NCBI GenBank assembly: GCA_036768485.1
Contig: JAVLUZ010000696.1
Span: forward strand, 62,001-126,000
From: Mermis nigrescens
Lineage: Eukaryota; Nematoda; Enoplea; Mermithida; Mermithidae
Direction of reading: 5' to 3'
Length of the DNA: 64,000 bases
In this document: in pieces, positions 44,159 through 55,060 of the stretch
Layout of the letters: each line of letters starts with the position of its first letter
Position numbering within the stretch: position 1 is the stretch's first letter
The notes under the pieces: generated by a model
Seen by the model: only the letters and a program-made list of their open reading frames with translations
Told to the model about the DNA's origin: nothing
Database searches by the model: none
Made by a program: the position numbers and the translations under genes

Positions 44159-44961
44159 CAGGGTGTTTCAAAAAAACAAAATCCATATCAGACCTTGTAA
44201 CTTTGAAACGAATCGCTCAATTCAAATGCAACTTGCTTTAATTGATAAACAAAAACCTTCATAATTATCTTGCGAAGTTTCGTTTTCGCAGCTCTTTTTG
44301 TTCTTGTACAACGCGCATTTGGGTAAAAATCATTTTTTCATTAAATACAATGTGTCGTAAGAAATGAATATGTGTTTGTGACGTTGTAGCTTCAGATCGA
44401 GTTAACATTTTAGAATACAGTTTGCTTTAATCAAAAGCTCATCCATCTAGCTAGTTGCCTCAAAATTTTAGTTTTTATTTTGTTTGTTGGTCCAAGAGCT
44501 ATTGAGCTTTTGCCTAAGGTCACTCCCTCGGCGATTGAGCCAGCAATGACAAAATAAGCAGCAAGTTGCTTGCGCTTGTGAATGACCTAAGGAATGACAT
44601 TTGGCGAAAGCTCAATAACTCTCGAACCAAGTAGCAAAATAGTACGAAAATTTAGCAGGCTAACAGCTAGACAAACAGGCTTTTGAATAGAGCAGACCGT
44701 ATTTTAAAATGTTTACTCAATTAAAAGCTACAACGTTGTAAACACATGATTTATTTCTAAACACACATTGTATTTAATGGAAAAAAACGACTTTCACACA
44801 ATTGCGCGTTGCACAAGAGCAGAGCAAGCTACGGATACGAAACTTGGCAAGTTTCTTACGAAGGTTTTTGTCTATTGTTTAAAATAATTTGCATTGAAAT
44901 TGAGCAAGCCGTTGAGAAGTTACAAGGTCAAATATGGGTTTTATTTTCTTTTGAAACACTG
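44159..44961. mobile_element. Mariner/IS630-type element with about 390-bp inverted arms
   Basis: Ends cagggtgtttcaaaa and (inverted) cagtgtttcaaaag, both flanked by TA-rich DNA (tatata). The two halves are inverted copies throughout, about 80-85% identical by eye (gaccttgtaact; cattaaatacaatgtgt; gagctattgagctttt), meeting near 44,550. No transposase. The CAGGGTGTTTC end and a TA target are typical of Tc1/mariner-related elements (inference). Confidence 0.85.
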
Positions 44962-45302
44962 TATATATATGTAAGCTTATGCATGGTAAAGCTTGATTAT
45001 TTCAATTTGTATTATTTTAACAGCCCCCATGTGTTCTATTTCATTAGCTATTTATTCAAAGGATGAGCAGCAGAGCATTACTTAGAACTATAGTCTATTT
45101 TGCGAAACCTTGTGCATGGAAATCAATTTTGCGCACGTATCCTTTTACACAACAAAAATTTAAAAAAGAAAGGCTCGCCATGCCCCGCCAAAATTTTTAG
45201 AAAATAAAGCCCACCCTGCCCCGCCAGCCGTGTGACCCGCCCTGCAAAAGCCCGCGCGGGCCTGCGGGCGGGGCGGGCCGACCCGCCCCACGCAGGGCTC
45301 TG

Positions 45303-45500
45303 CTTGTATGGTCATCATTTTATGCTTTTTACAGACCATGCCCCTATCCAATTTTTAAAAATTCACGATACTTCACCCTCTTGACTAGTTCAATGGGTTT
45401 TGTTTCTTCAAGAATATGAATATGACATAGAGTATTAAAAGGGAAGGAAAACGGTAATGCCAATGCTTTGTTGCAATTGACTACATAAAATTTTGATGAA
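45303..45500 (+). pseudogene. RNase H, C-terminal half
   Basis: GHHFMLFTDHAPIQFL (catalytic Asp of the TDH motif), then VQWVLFLQEYEYDIEY with a stop/frameshift, as in gypsy RNase H ends. Continues directly from the part cut at 43,360. Confidence 0.85.
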
Positions 45501-45503
45501 AAT

Positions 45504-47060
45504 TTGATAAAATCCAAAGATTCAGAAATTGGTGCCATAGAATTGCCTCAAATTTCGAGATTATGCAAAGAAGAGACGTTTTCCTTGGTCCAATTTTTAG
45601 ACTTTTACAAACGACTCTTACCCAAACAATGGGATGCAGTTGATAATTTTATTCTGGATCATGGAATCTTAAAATATCAATCAAATACTAATTTAGACCC
45701 AGTTTCAGTGATTCCACGAAGGTTTGTTGCCACCATCCTTACAGCTATACATAATGATACAATTTCAGGACATTTAGCATTTGACCAAACATTTCAGAAG
45801 GCGAAGGAAAGATTCTTCTGGCCGGGGATGCAATCTGACATTTGGCAACATTGTCGAGAATGTCTCAAATGCCAGCACCATTGACCCATGACTCAGCGAC
45901 TTCTGGTTCAGCCAATGGAACTAATTCCCATGACCACAGCAATGGAATCTTGGGTCATGGACACTATGGGACCGTTACCAGCATACGTGGGCAGCAAGAA
46001 AATTCTGGGGGAGGGGGTGCAAGATTTTTTTGAAGGTCGAAAAATGGCCTTAAAAATGGTGGTATGGCGAGAAAAACACCATTTTTCGACGTTTCTCATC
46101 AAGCACTATCCATTGGCATCAAAAAATTGCGAAAAAACCGAAAAAAATTTTCAAAAATTGAATTCTGGGGAGGTATTTTGATTTCTGGGGGGGTATTTTG
46201 GTTTCTGGGGGTGCAAACCCCCACCCCACGCCCAGGTGTGGTTACCAGCAGTCAAGGGAAGACTAATATTTTAGTTTTTATAGATCGTCTGACAAAATGG
46301 GCAGAAACAGTCACCATACCAGATCTGCGTGCTAGCACCATAGCCGAGCAATTTATAGAGAAAATTATTTTGCGATTTGGTGCACCAAAAATCGTTCAAT
46401 CAGATTGAGGAAGTAGATTTGTGGCTGAGTCTTTTCAAGAGGTTGGCCGCCTCTTTGAGATTTGGCATATCACCTCAACAGCCTATTGCCCTCAAACAAA
46501 TGGCTTAGTGGAATGATTCAATCGGACTCTCAGAACCATGCTTGCTACGATGGTTTGAGAGGAAGGTAATGATTGGGACCAATGACTTCCTGCCGTAACT
46601 TTTGCCTACAATATTGCCCATCAGGAGAGCACCGGATTCACACCATTTTTCTTGGTCTACGGACGTCACGCCAAACTTCCTATTGAACAAGTCATTGAAG
46701 CACGTGAGGCTGCCAGAGAAAATCCACCACCAGCGCCTATAATTTGAGAAGTTCACACAAATCTACGAATAGCCCGATGGCTTGCTTTTGAAGCTGCACA
46801 ACAGGCGCAGGAACATCAGCAGATAAAGTATGATTGTAGAAATTGTGTAGATGGTGAGCAATCTTATAAGGTTAAACAATTAGTCTTATATAAAAATGCT
46901 CAGTATAATAATAAGTTCCAAAAAGCTGGTTAGGACCCTATGAAATTTGTCAAATTCACGGAGTCAACGCGACCATCAAAGAACTAGGAGGTTGTCGGAA
47001 AATTTGTGTAGTTCATCTGAATCATCTCCATCCTTTTCATGGTGAAAAACGGAATATATG
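45504..47060 (+). pseudogene. Integrase of the large gypsy element
   Basis: The HHCC zinc domain ends in CRECLKCQHH (45,850-45,882), with HNDTISGHLAFDQTFQKAKE before it. The catalytic core is cut by a MITE (45,982-46,240). First Asp in VMDTMGP (45,952-45,972), second in GAPKIVQSD (to 46,405, followed by a TGA), Glu in NGLVE (to 46,513, followed by a TGA). Then FAYNIAHQESTGFTPFFLVY, and a C-terminal GPYEICQIHGVNATIKELGG, VVHLNHLHPFHGEKRNI. Stops and one frameshift (46,930) are scattered. No coding sequence follows, so no env lies 3' of pol. Confidence 0.92.
45982..46240 (+). mobile_element. hAT-like MITE, subfamily A, in integrase
   Basis: catacgtgggcagcaag to cgcccaggtgtg with a perfect duplication GTTACCAG at 45974-45981 and 46241-46248. 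This copy defined the family ends most clearly. Confidence 0.95.
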
Positions 47061-48042
47061 AGATGATGCTGATGATTTAAGCGAGGGGAGTATTGAATAT
47101 TAGTAAACTCATTTAGATTAAACAAAATTTGGTCCTAATATTCTATAACTTATACTGGATTACTGTAATCCTAATTGCTGACCAATATTTGGTATACATA
47201 TATCTATATTATCAAGTTATTATTTAACTACTATTATGAAATGAAAACTAAATCATAATAGTTCATATTTAATGGAACATATTTAATATTGCCTTATGGA
47301 TATTTATCACATTTTTCACATATATGTTTATATTTCTCGGCGCTGGGCTATGAATTCAGAAAGCCATTAATTGCCTCATTTCTTTGGTCATATTTTTCAA
47401 AATTTTGGATTGAACTCGGCGTATATATCCAAAAGAATTGAAAATTAATTAATTAAGAGATCTATTCTAAATTTGGGCCTTTTAATCACACCCTCAGCCT
47501 ATAGCATTATGGCTTAGATGGGTTGGATGATATGCCCAAATGATTTATAGAATTTTCTAGATTTCTTTCATCAACGATTTATGGAAATGACTTTAAAATT
47601 ATAAAGAATTCTACTTTTCAATGGACCAAAAGCCTGCATTCAAGCAACAGCAAAATTTCACATTCTGAACTAAAACTCAATAATGGTGTCGACATAAAAT
47701 TCTTCGTCGACTTTTCCAACTAAAAATACATTTTTATACCACAACGACAATGGACCTTTCACTTTTTATCGACTTTTCGACTCAAAATATTAACTCCTTT
47801 CAAATATTAAACTCTTTGAATCGACATATTTTTGGCTTCAAAAGATTAATCTCTTAACGACAAAATCATTAACTTTGGCTCACAAATGTAACTACTTGAT
47901 CAAGTGGCCAGAATCAAAGTACAACGGATGCCCATTATTCCAACATTAATTCCGTTCTCCCCCAATGGTGTTTAAAAGGCAAGTCAAGTTGCTCAATGTA
48001 AAAATCATCAATTTCATCCTGAATTCTCAGAACTAAAAATCT
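47061..48042 (+). other. 3' non-coding tail of the gypsy element
   Basis: About 1 kb of AT-rich sequence with no open frame of note between integrase and the polypurine tract. A retroviral-style 3' env is absent. Confidence 0.6.
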
Positions 48043-48055
48043 AAAAAGGGAGGAA
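48043..48055 (+). promoter_or_regulatory. Polypurine tract
   Basis: aaaaagggaggaa directly abuts the TG of the 3' LTR; the expected plus-strand primer of reverse transcription. Confidence 0.85.
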
Positions 48056-48259
48056 TGAAACCAGTTGCCTGCAATTTCCAGCTGATATTGTGAAATTGGG
48101 TCAATTTATGTTTTTGTAGACTAGTTTCTTTGTATCTTTTGAATGTGTAATAGGTGATGGGAATGTTCTATATTTTGAAACTATAAGTACTCGATTCTTT
48201 CACAAATAGGGCTCTCATTCTATAAAATTTCTCTAAATGTAACTGACCATCGGGTTACA
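48056..48259 (+). repeat. 3' LTR (204 bp) of the large gypsy element
   Basis: tgaaaccagttgcctgc to ccatcgggttaca, same length as the 5' LTR. Followed by CAAA (48,260-48,263), matching 27,377-27,380. Confidence 0.88.
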
Positions 48260-48480
48260 CAAACAAAAATATTGCATTCTAAGGTTATGCAATTTTGTGC
48301 CATTTTCAAGTCTACAAGGAAAAATACCGCTCCTGGATTGATCAAAGCAGATATTATGATATAATTATTTATAATCACATTAGTGTATGGTGATTGTTTA
48401 TCATGTGTATTTATTAAGCACACATTGATGGATTATTCTTTATGCTCTTCAATATCTCTTTTCCATGTGACCTTCTTACT
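48260..48480 (-). pseudogene. Protease N-terminus of the old gypsy-like element
   Basis: Minus strand: KQSPYTNVIINNYIIISALI, then NPGAVFFLVD where an active retropepsin would have D-S/T-G, i.e. the catalytic triad has become N-P-G. Lies directly downstream of the old env copy and upstream of the protease tail found on the other side of the large gypsy insertion (27,376). A stop at about 48,437 precedes it. Confidence 0.68.
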
Positions 48481-48499
48481 TTCCAATACTTTTAGTCCT

Positions 48500-49156
48500 G
48501 TTTTTAGAATTCCAAAAACATGCTTCCTAAGCTTTTGATAGGTTGTGGTTCTGAAATTGTCGGTAGAGCGGACAAAATTATGGACAAATGCTCATGGCTT
48601 ATGTAAAGATAAATTGAGCAAATTATTATTGCAAAAATTAGAGTAATAAGAAAGACCTTTCAGTAATGCATTGAAATCAGTAGCAAAACCATTTTGTGTT
48701 CCAATAATTAGCTTTTCTAACCCACTTTCAGCTCCCTGAAAAACAATTATAATGCCTGTGCCGATTCCTGCAAGCAATTCATACATAATGCTTGGATTAA
48801 GCAACATTCCAGATGTATAATCCAAGAGCCCTTGTAAAACTTTCTCTAATATTGCCGTTTTATATATATAATTTTAAAACAGAGCAAAAATCGGTTCCCT
48901 GTTGCAAAGCGGTCATGAAAAACTGTTGGGGCCTTAAATTGAAAAATTGTAAAATTTTTTCTCCAATTTAACTCTAGTGGAACTTCCAAAACATGAAATG
49001 ACCCGTTTTTGGTGATCCATTTATCTTTGAATCGATAAATCTCAACCTTTTTATGTAAACAATTGACACTTTACAAAAAATGAACTAAGTCCCCTGTCCC
49101 TGGGAGCGCAAACCAAATCTGCACATTATACTCCACAGGTAAGTACTTATAACATG
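48500..49156 (-). pseudogene. Old env-like gene, C-terminal part
   Basis: Minus strand below the LTR-element insertion: QIWFALPGTGDLVHF and RFKDKWITKNGSFHVLEV (49,110-48,980) align with FVLPGTEDVV and KRWISTKGTIDVKPL of the plus-strand env. Then SGMLLNPSIMYELLAGIGTG (48,820-48,760) aligns with TLHVNPAQFRQVLKDIGDG, and in a shifted frame FLITLIFAIIICSIYLYI (about 48,620) is the transmembrane helix. Multiple frameshifts. Confidence 0.7.
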
Positions 49157-49160
49157 TATT

Positions 49161-49660
49161 TGTAAAGAAGCTGTTTTTATTACATGCAATTTGCTGGCTC
49201 GTGACTTCGTAAGCGCATCTCAAACTCTCGCTAATGAATCATGCGATTCTGAATTCCCAACATTTCTTATTCTCTCAACCTTCATGTCATAACGTCAAAA
49301 TAAAATATTAAGTATTCGTACCATGTCAAATTCCCAGAAAACCAACCCACGCTTACGTATCTCGTTAGAATCCCGTCAGCGGAGCCCAATGCTCAGAATC
49401 GCTCATCAATCTCAATGCTATAATATTCTCATGACATATTTTGGTTCTCCAGTATGAAAAACTATCCCAATCAAGCTTGTCCCACGCGGATTCTTCGTTT
49501 TCGTACGCGTCATCGACTAATATTTTAATTCACGTTTAACTTTATAATTTTAGTCCACGTCGTTGTTCGGGTGCCCGCCCGGTTTCATGTTTTATCCCTT
49601 GTCGTAGTAAAATCCGATTACCCCACATCACGGACATACAACCACAACGCATCCTTTACA
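49161..49660. repeat. Left LTR (500 bp) of a non-autonomous LTR element
   Basis: tgtaaagaagctgttttta to cgcatcctttaca; 500 bp, 7 differences from its partner at 53,125-53,624, all transitions. Preceded by TATT (49,157-49,160). If the element reads plus, ttttggcgcgtcaaagcc follows, offering a tgg-type primer-binding site. Confidence 0.95.
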
Positions 49661-50219
49661 TTTTGGCGCGTCAAAGCCGGGAAATTTTTCGAACCCCAAC
49701 CCTAGCGAAATCCCATTATGACCTCTTTTGAAATACGTTAATTGTTTTAACTAATTAATTCCAATTATTCTCATTCTGCCTCGATTATCCCATTATTTGG
49801 TTCTCGATTTAGTTGGTAAATGATGAAATTTTTCACCTCTTCAGCGACGAACATATTGCAAGATTATTTAATTATTTTCAACAGTGATATCCCATTAAAT
49901 TTCTTACCTCAAGATATTTTGCTAATTTATCGTTATTATTCTCGAAATTTGTTTCCAAATATGCTTTATTCCATGATCCAAAGAATTCAATGGAGTAAAT
50001 TTTTATAATAAATCCCAGAAATTCCATGTTTTTAAGCACAATAAAATGGGCATAATGAAATCGATTTTCTTTAATTACAATCAGAGCTCTGTAGAATATC
50101 TCTTTCGTGTTGTTCGTGTTATCCGTTGCTCAGAAAAATTAAAATTATTTTACTACGAGAAATCCCAAAATTTGTTCCGCATAGACCCCGTGTGGGATGA
50201 CAGATACTTTAGGGGTTAG

Positions 50220-50569
50220 GGCACCCATGCGGAAGATGAGGGGTCAGCTGAGCAAGGCGTTGACGTAGGATCCGATGAATTGTCCCATGACGCTCATATT
50301 TCTGTTTTGTCGATCCGGGCCTATCACGCATACTCTCAGGCTTTAGTGATTTCCTTCCATGAGGGTATGAGGCGTCATAATACCCGGCCTGGTTAGCGAT
50401 GATTATGGACTCATTTCGGTTTACCTGCCTTAAGAGGGTGGAAGATGGGCTCGTGAAGGTGGTGACTCGACATTTTACTTTCTATGATTTCCTCACCGTA
50501 TTTTCAAATGGGTGGGAGGATAGCCACAGCCTCATTGTCGTTCCGCTAACAGGTTTATTTGATTTTTGA
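50220..50569 (+). CDS. Two short adjacent ORFs in the LARD-like interior
   Basis: After a TAG (50,217-50,219), a 58-codon frame with DELSHDAHISVLSIRAYHAY and ALVISFHEGMRRHN ends at 50,396. A second frame then starts at ATG 50,399 and gives 56 codons (MIMDSFRFTCLKRVEDGLVK; HFTFYDFLTVFSNGWEDSHS) to the TGA at 50,567-50,569. The region is GC-richer than its surroundings and reads like one protein broken by a frameshift. Its second half weakly resembles the KMTTGAWDYTSIFDL segment of the unknown ORF at 29.3 kb. Unrecognised; possibly a gag or captured-gene remnant. Confidence 0.35.
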
Positions 50570-53111
50570 AATGTCACCACACCCCAGCGCGCAAAGAGCA
50601 AAGAATGTTCTGGAATACAAAGACCTAGGCAAACCAAAAAATCAGATTGCTAGAAAATCACGGCTTTAACGTTTTCTCCCCTGATTTTGTTGTATCTCAC
50701 GCAGTGAATAATAGAATTTATACCCTATTCTCCGGATAGCTCTGATTTATAATTGTATTTATGTTATAATCGTATATCTTATATTTCCCAATCAGAATAA
50801 TCTTATAAACCCTAATGTTTGAAATTTTAAGATCACCTCGATCTTATCCCATTTATCACAAAAAGTAGTTTTATTGTGGGCTTGCTTTTACGTATTTAAT
50901 AAGCTAAGCAAGGACGAAAAGTAGCGCACAATATCCCACTAAGTCGCATTTTCATACATATGTAAGTGTGTTCGTCAAGCCCATGATTCTTTTTATCTCT
51001 GAAATTTATTTAGTTCTCTTAAATCCCATTTCTTTTGCTAAATTTTCGAGATTTCCCAAATTGCTCCAAAATCCTTATTTCCAAATGTATGGCACATTAC
51101 AGACACGTCATGGTCAAAATCTCTCATTACAAAAACCTAGGCCTAGTAGAGATTGATCCCTGAACGTTTACATTTGTCGCTAAACTTAGGAGAAAGGATG
51201 AAGGATAAATTTGCGAAATTAATGCAGCTCACTGAATTTATACATCACAGAATGGTATTATCCCAAGAACATAATCAAGCATTTGTTAAAATCAAAAATT
51301 CTACATCAAGAATTAAGTCTTCGTAACCCATATCCATTTCAAAAGATAGGTACGCGTGCAAAGAGAGTCCTATTGACCCCATATTTAAGTGATCCCAATT
51401 TGATACATTTCGTGGTGAACGATATTGTGTACCTAGTTTGATCTTGTATTTACTCCAAAAAATTTTTTATTTTGTTCTAGACGTCAAATAAATGTATCAG
51501 TAAGAAAATCCTCAGTTTTGCCTCAAACAATTTGCTATTATAGAATAAAACCAGGTAAAAGAAAACATGCGTTACCCCAGCTCTTTTGAATCAGCCAAAT
51601 GACTAGTCAAAGTAATAAGGTTTTAAAGTAAAGACCTCATTCATTACTTCTAATAGATTTTGTAGTCAATCCCCGATTCTTAAGTTGATTCTAATTTAAT
51701 CTCTATTTACATCAAACACCCATTTGCTTGAATGACCTCAGAATTTATCAGAGCAAAATTTTCTTCTTTTGCATGTATTCTCTTTTATAAGTTAAATAAG
51801 GCCCACAGCGAAGGACCTTATGACAGAGGTGCCATCACTGAATGAAAATCCTTTTTTTAAATAAAAAAATAATTGATTTCTAAGCTGGTTTAGACACATT
51901 ACTCCCTGCGATGAACCTCACTATTCTAAGAAATAATTAACCCCTAATTTGTTCTGAAAAGAAGGAAACCTCAAGGTTACTAAATCCCTTTAAGTTCGTG
52001 GCTCAGTTGAGAGAGAGAACCAATCAAATTGCTTATTTTGAAGCAAAATGCGTGAAAGTGGAATCCACGGTTTCGCCTTTTCTCGTGATTTAAATTGATT
52101 CGGGAAAAATCAAACCCAGCATGCAAATTGTTAGTAATAAGCTATATATTTAGCTGCTCATGAAAAAAATCTTAAGTGTCGAAAAAAGTCAAAATTGAAA
52201 ATCACCGAGTCCTCATTCAAAAGCCCGCATATTTATAAGATCCCAAGTGTCTCAGATTTCTCATGTTAGCAATTTTCAAGAAATTTATCTTGACTTACGA
52301 AGTTATGTTGTGAGCCTCTCTTATTAACGTGGAAAACTACTCCAATTTTCAATAATTACAAACATCCCTAGTGACCGGATACCCCTTATACGAAGAATAT
52401 GACCCTGTTTTCCAAAATAACATCACAATTACTTTTCTTGCTTAAAATCAACCATTTTAAGTTTAAATGTTTTCTATCCCATTCAAAACTCTAAAAGCTC
52501 TATTTCCAGAAAAATCATCCCACAAAGTTAATTTAGTATGAAAACTTTACGATATCCTGTGCAACTGGACAATACAACCCCAATTAAAATTAGTAATGGA
52601 AGTTATGAGAGAGTGGAGTGGATGGCCGGCCAAGTGGTGGATCAACCGACGCAGGACAACGTGTTTTTTGGAAGCTTAGGATCCCGAATTTTGAAGAATT
52701 TTGACCGAAGCTGAAGCAGTGGTAGAGAAAACGAACCAACGAGGAAAGAAGAAATGGTGGAGGACGAGTGAAAAGTAGACAATCCCTGCCCAGCTCCGTG
52801 AACCCACCAACCAGCTAATTGCAGAATGTTAATTTAATAATAGGTAATCATTGAGGGCAACCGAATTTCATTTATATCTAATCATATTACTGTAATGATT
52901 GTTATTTTCATCGCTGCTGTATTATACCCTGGGACAAGTCTTTGAGTTGAAACTCTCATATCACGTTACACCTCATTGATTATTCACGCTTATAGTATCA
53001 TTTATTTTAATAACCCCAGTCTTACGCACATATGCTCATCTTTTTTCATGCATTCATTGAACCCAGTTATATTTTTAACCCCATCTTCAAATTAAACCCC
53101 GGCTCTTTTTT

Positions 53112-53124
53112 AAGGAGGGAAGAA
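53112..53124 (+). promoter_or_regulatory. Polypurine tract of the LARD-like element
   Basis: aaggagggaagaa immediately before the TG of the right LTR; it sets the element's orientation as plus. Confidence 0.8.
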
Positions 53125-53624
53125 TGTAAAGAAGCTGTTTTTATTACATGCAATTTGCTGGCTCGTGACTTCGTAAGCGCATCTCAAACTCTCGCTAATG
53201 AATCATGCGATTCTGAATTCCCAACATCTCTTATTCTCTCAACCTTCATGTCATAACGTCAAAATAAAATATTAAGTATTCGTACCATGTCAAATTCCCA
53301 GAAAACCAACCCACGCTTACGTATCTCGTTAGAATCCCATCAGCGGAGCCCAATGCTCAGAATCGCTCATCAATCTCGATGCTATAATATTCTCATGACA
53401 TATTTTGGTTCTCCAGTATGAAAAACTATCCCAATCAAGCTTGTCCCACGCGGATTCTTCGTTTTCGTACGCGTCATTGACTAATATTTTAATTCATGTT
53501 TAACTTTATAATTTTAGTCCACGTCATTGTTCGGGTGCCCGCCCGGTTTCATGTTTTATCCCTTGTTGTAGTAAAATCCGATTACCCCACATCACGGACA
53601 TACAACCACAACGCATCCTTTACA
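53125..53624. repeat. Right LTR (500 bp) of the LARD-like element
   Basis: Same length and ends as the left LTR; followed by TATT (53,625-53,628). Seven transitions separate the pair, six at CpG positions. Confidence 0.95.
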
Positions 53625-53628
53625 TATT

Positions 53629-55060
53629 GTTCATCTTATAATCCATATATATTTTTGACACATTCACTGTTTTACAGCCCCGCAAAGTCAAAATTTCCCC
53701 ATGAAAGGTCACTGAAATATCTCCTCTCTGAAAAAACGCTCCAACCCCTATTATGGGATCCAGATATAAGAGCTGCCAAATTATGTCTATGTTTTTTTCT
53801 GAAATTGGTGACAAAGTGAACCAAATTTTCTGAAAACTTAAAATTTCTTCCTTAAGAAATCGGATTTCAAGATAATTCAACTTTGAATTTACAGGATCAA
53901 CGTCCATTTTTTTATTTTAACCCTCCTGTTACCAAGGAGTCACGCACCCTAGACTTACCAAGGTTCAGATCAAAAATCTAGTCATTGGGAGATAGCAAAA
54001 ATGAATAAAAATACATATTTCTGGTAGCCAAGAGCATGAGAATTTCAAAAATGTCATTAAGTTTGCACAAAACTGAAAACCAATCGAAAAAACATATTTG
54101 AACATTAAAAAATGTGTAAGAAATATGATCTGCAAGACATATAGCACATGTTATAAAATCATTAAATCAAGCTTTTCTAATAAAATATAGGTCAATACGT
54201 TTTCTTTTGCTCAATAAAACATGTGTTGCAGTAAAAGAAGAGGGTACTGAGAAGCTTGCCACATATGAATTTATGGTCTTACAGTAAGCTGCAAAAAACA
54301 GGCAACTAGATCACAAATCTAGAGCTGAGTAAAAGTAGGGCTAATAAATTTTGGCGCTTCTAGCTTATGTCCAGACCAAACTCCTACCCCTCTGTCGGAC
54401 CTAAACCCTACCACAACACCTTGCTCTGAATTGTATACATTACTTATTTTGGTGCATTTAGTGTATTTCTTTTTCATTTTGAATGCTGCTTGTAAGTCAT
54501 CTACGATCCATGTATTCTTTGCTAATAAGTGAGGATAATGTACCTCAGGCAACATAAGGTCAGACTTCTTGAAAAAAGTACCCTGCCAAATGAGAGTATT
54601 CTCTAGATTTTTGCATTTTCCATAGGTGGGGTGACACATGCTTATATCCCCTAAATCTGAAATTGTGCTCTCTCCGTCCCAACTAGCTACTTGTCCTTCT
54701 TTGATTAGAAAATTAGTGACTGCAGCACATTTATCCCTGCAGCACCAGAGAAAGGTGATTTCTAATTTTAAATCAGTAGTCCAGAAACCAACAACATTTT
54801 TCTTTAAGTGATAGCCTTCTTTTTCCTTATTTTTGTAAGAATTTCTACGAATTTCATACAAAACTGATTGATGGCTTTCACTTTCGTCCAAAACTATGCC
54901 TCTAGAATCAAAAAACCCAGTATTTGTGCAGACAGTTCGAGTAATTTTCATACATTTTATAGCAAAAACGCTTTAAGGCTCAATCCGTGGAATGAAAATA
55001 GTTATGTTTTGTTTTTTGGGTTTGGGCATTGTTCCCCAGGCAGAGCACATTTAACTAGGT
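53629..55060 (-). pseudogene. Old env-like gene, N-terminal and central part
   Basis: Homologue of the env-like gene at 39-41 kb. The long frame 54319-54951 has TRTVCTNTGFFDSRGI, TFLWCCRDKC, LIKEGQVASWDG, STISDLGDISMCHPTYGKC and NTLIWQGTF, aligning in order with the other copy and preserving the cysteines. Frame 53620-53907 has SKLNYLEIRFLKEEILSFQK and DIIWQLLYLDPI. Upstream (54,951-55,060) the sequence still matches IFIPRIEP with a stop. No leader peptide could be defined. Cut at 53,625 by the LARD-like element; continues at 49,156. Confidence 0.75.

Larger units (their letters stand above)
43361..45302. mobile_element. hAT-like element with GC-rich termini, in RNase H
   Basis: Ends cagagccctgtgcgggcc and (right, inverted) cagagccctgcgtggggc, with a perfect duplication CTTGTATG at 43353-43360 and 45303-45310. 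Both subterminal regions are unusually GC-rich (cccgccccgcc, ggcggggcgggcc). No transposase. Two later insertions lie inside: a MITE (43,866-44,130) and a mariner-type inverted-repeat element (44,159-44,961), so its own sequence is about 0.87 kb. Confidence 0.92.
27381..48259 (+). mobile_element. Large Ty3/gypsy element with gag-env-pol order, heavily interrupted
   Basis: Bounded by 204-bp LTRs and a 4-bp duplication CAAA (27,377-27,380 and 48,260-48,263), with a polypurine tract aaaaagggaggaa immediately before the 3' LTR. Plus-strand content in order: leader, an unknown ORF, gag (split by a composite insertion), env-like gene, protease, RT, RNase H (split by a hAT), integrase, non-coding tail. 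It sits inside the protease region of an older minus-strand element. About half of the 20.9 kb is later insertions; all genes carry stops or frameshifts. Confidence 0.88.
49161..53624 (+). mobile_element. Non-autonomous LTR retrotransposon (LARD-like), in the old env
   Basis: Two 500-bp TG...CA LTRs, TATT duplications (49,157-49,160; 53,625-53,628), a TGG-type primer site at 49,664 and a polypurine tract aaggagggaagaa (53,112-53,124). The 3.46-kb interior has no gag or pol similarity; only a GC-richer protein-like segment at 50.2-50.57 kb. It must use proteins from another element. It splits the old env-like gene. Confidence 0.9.
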
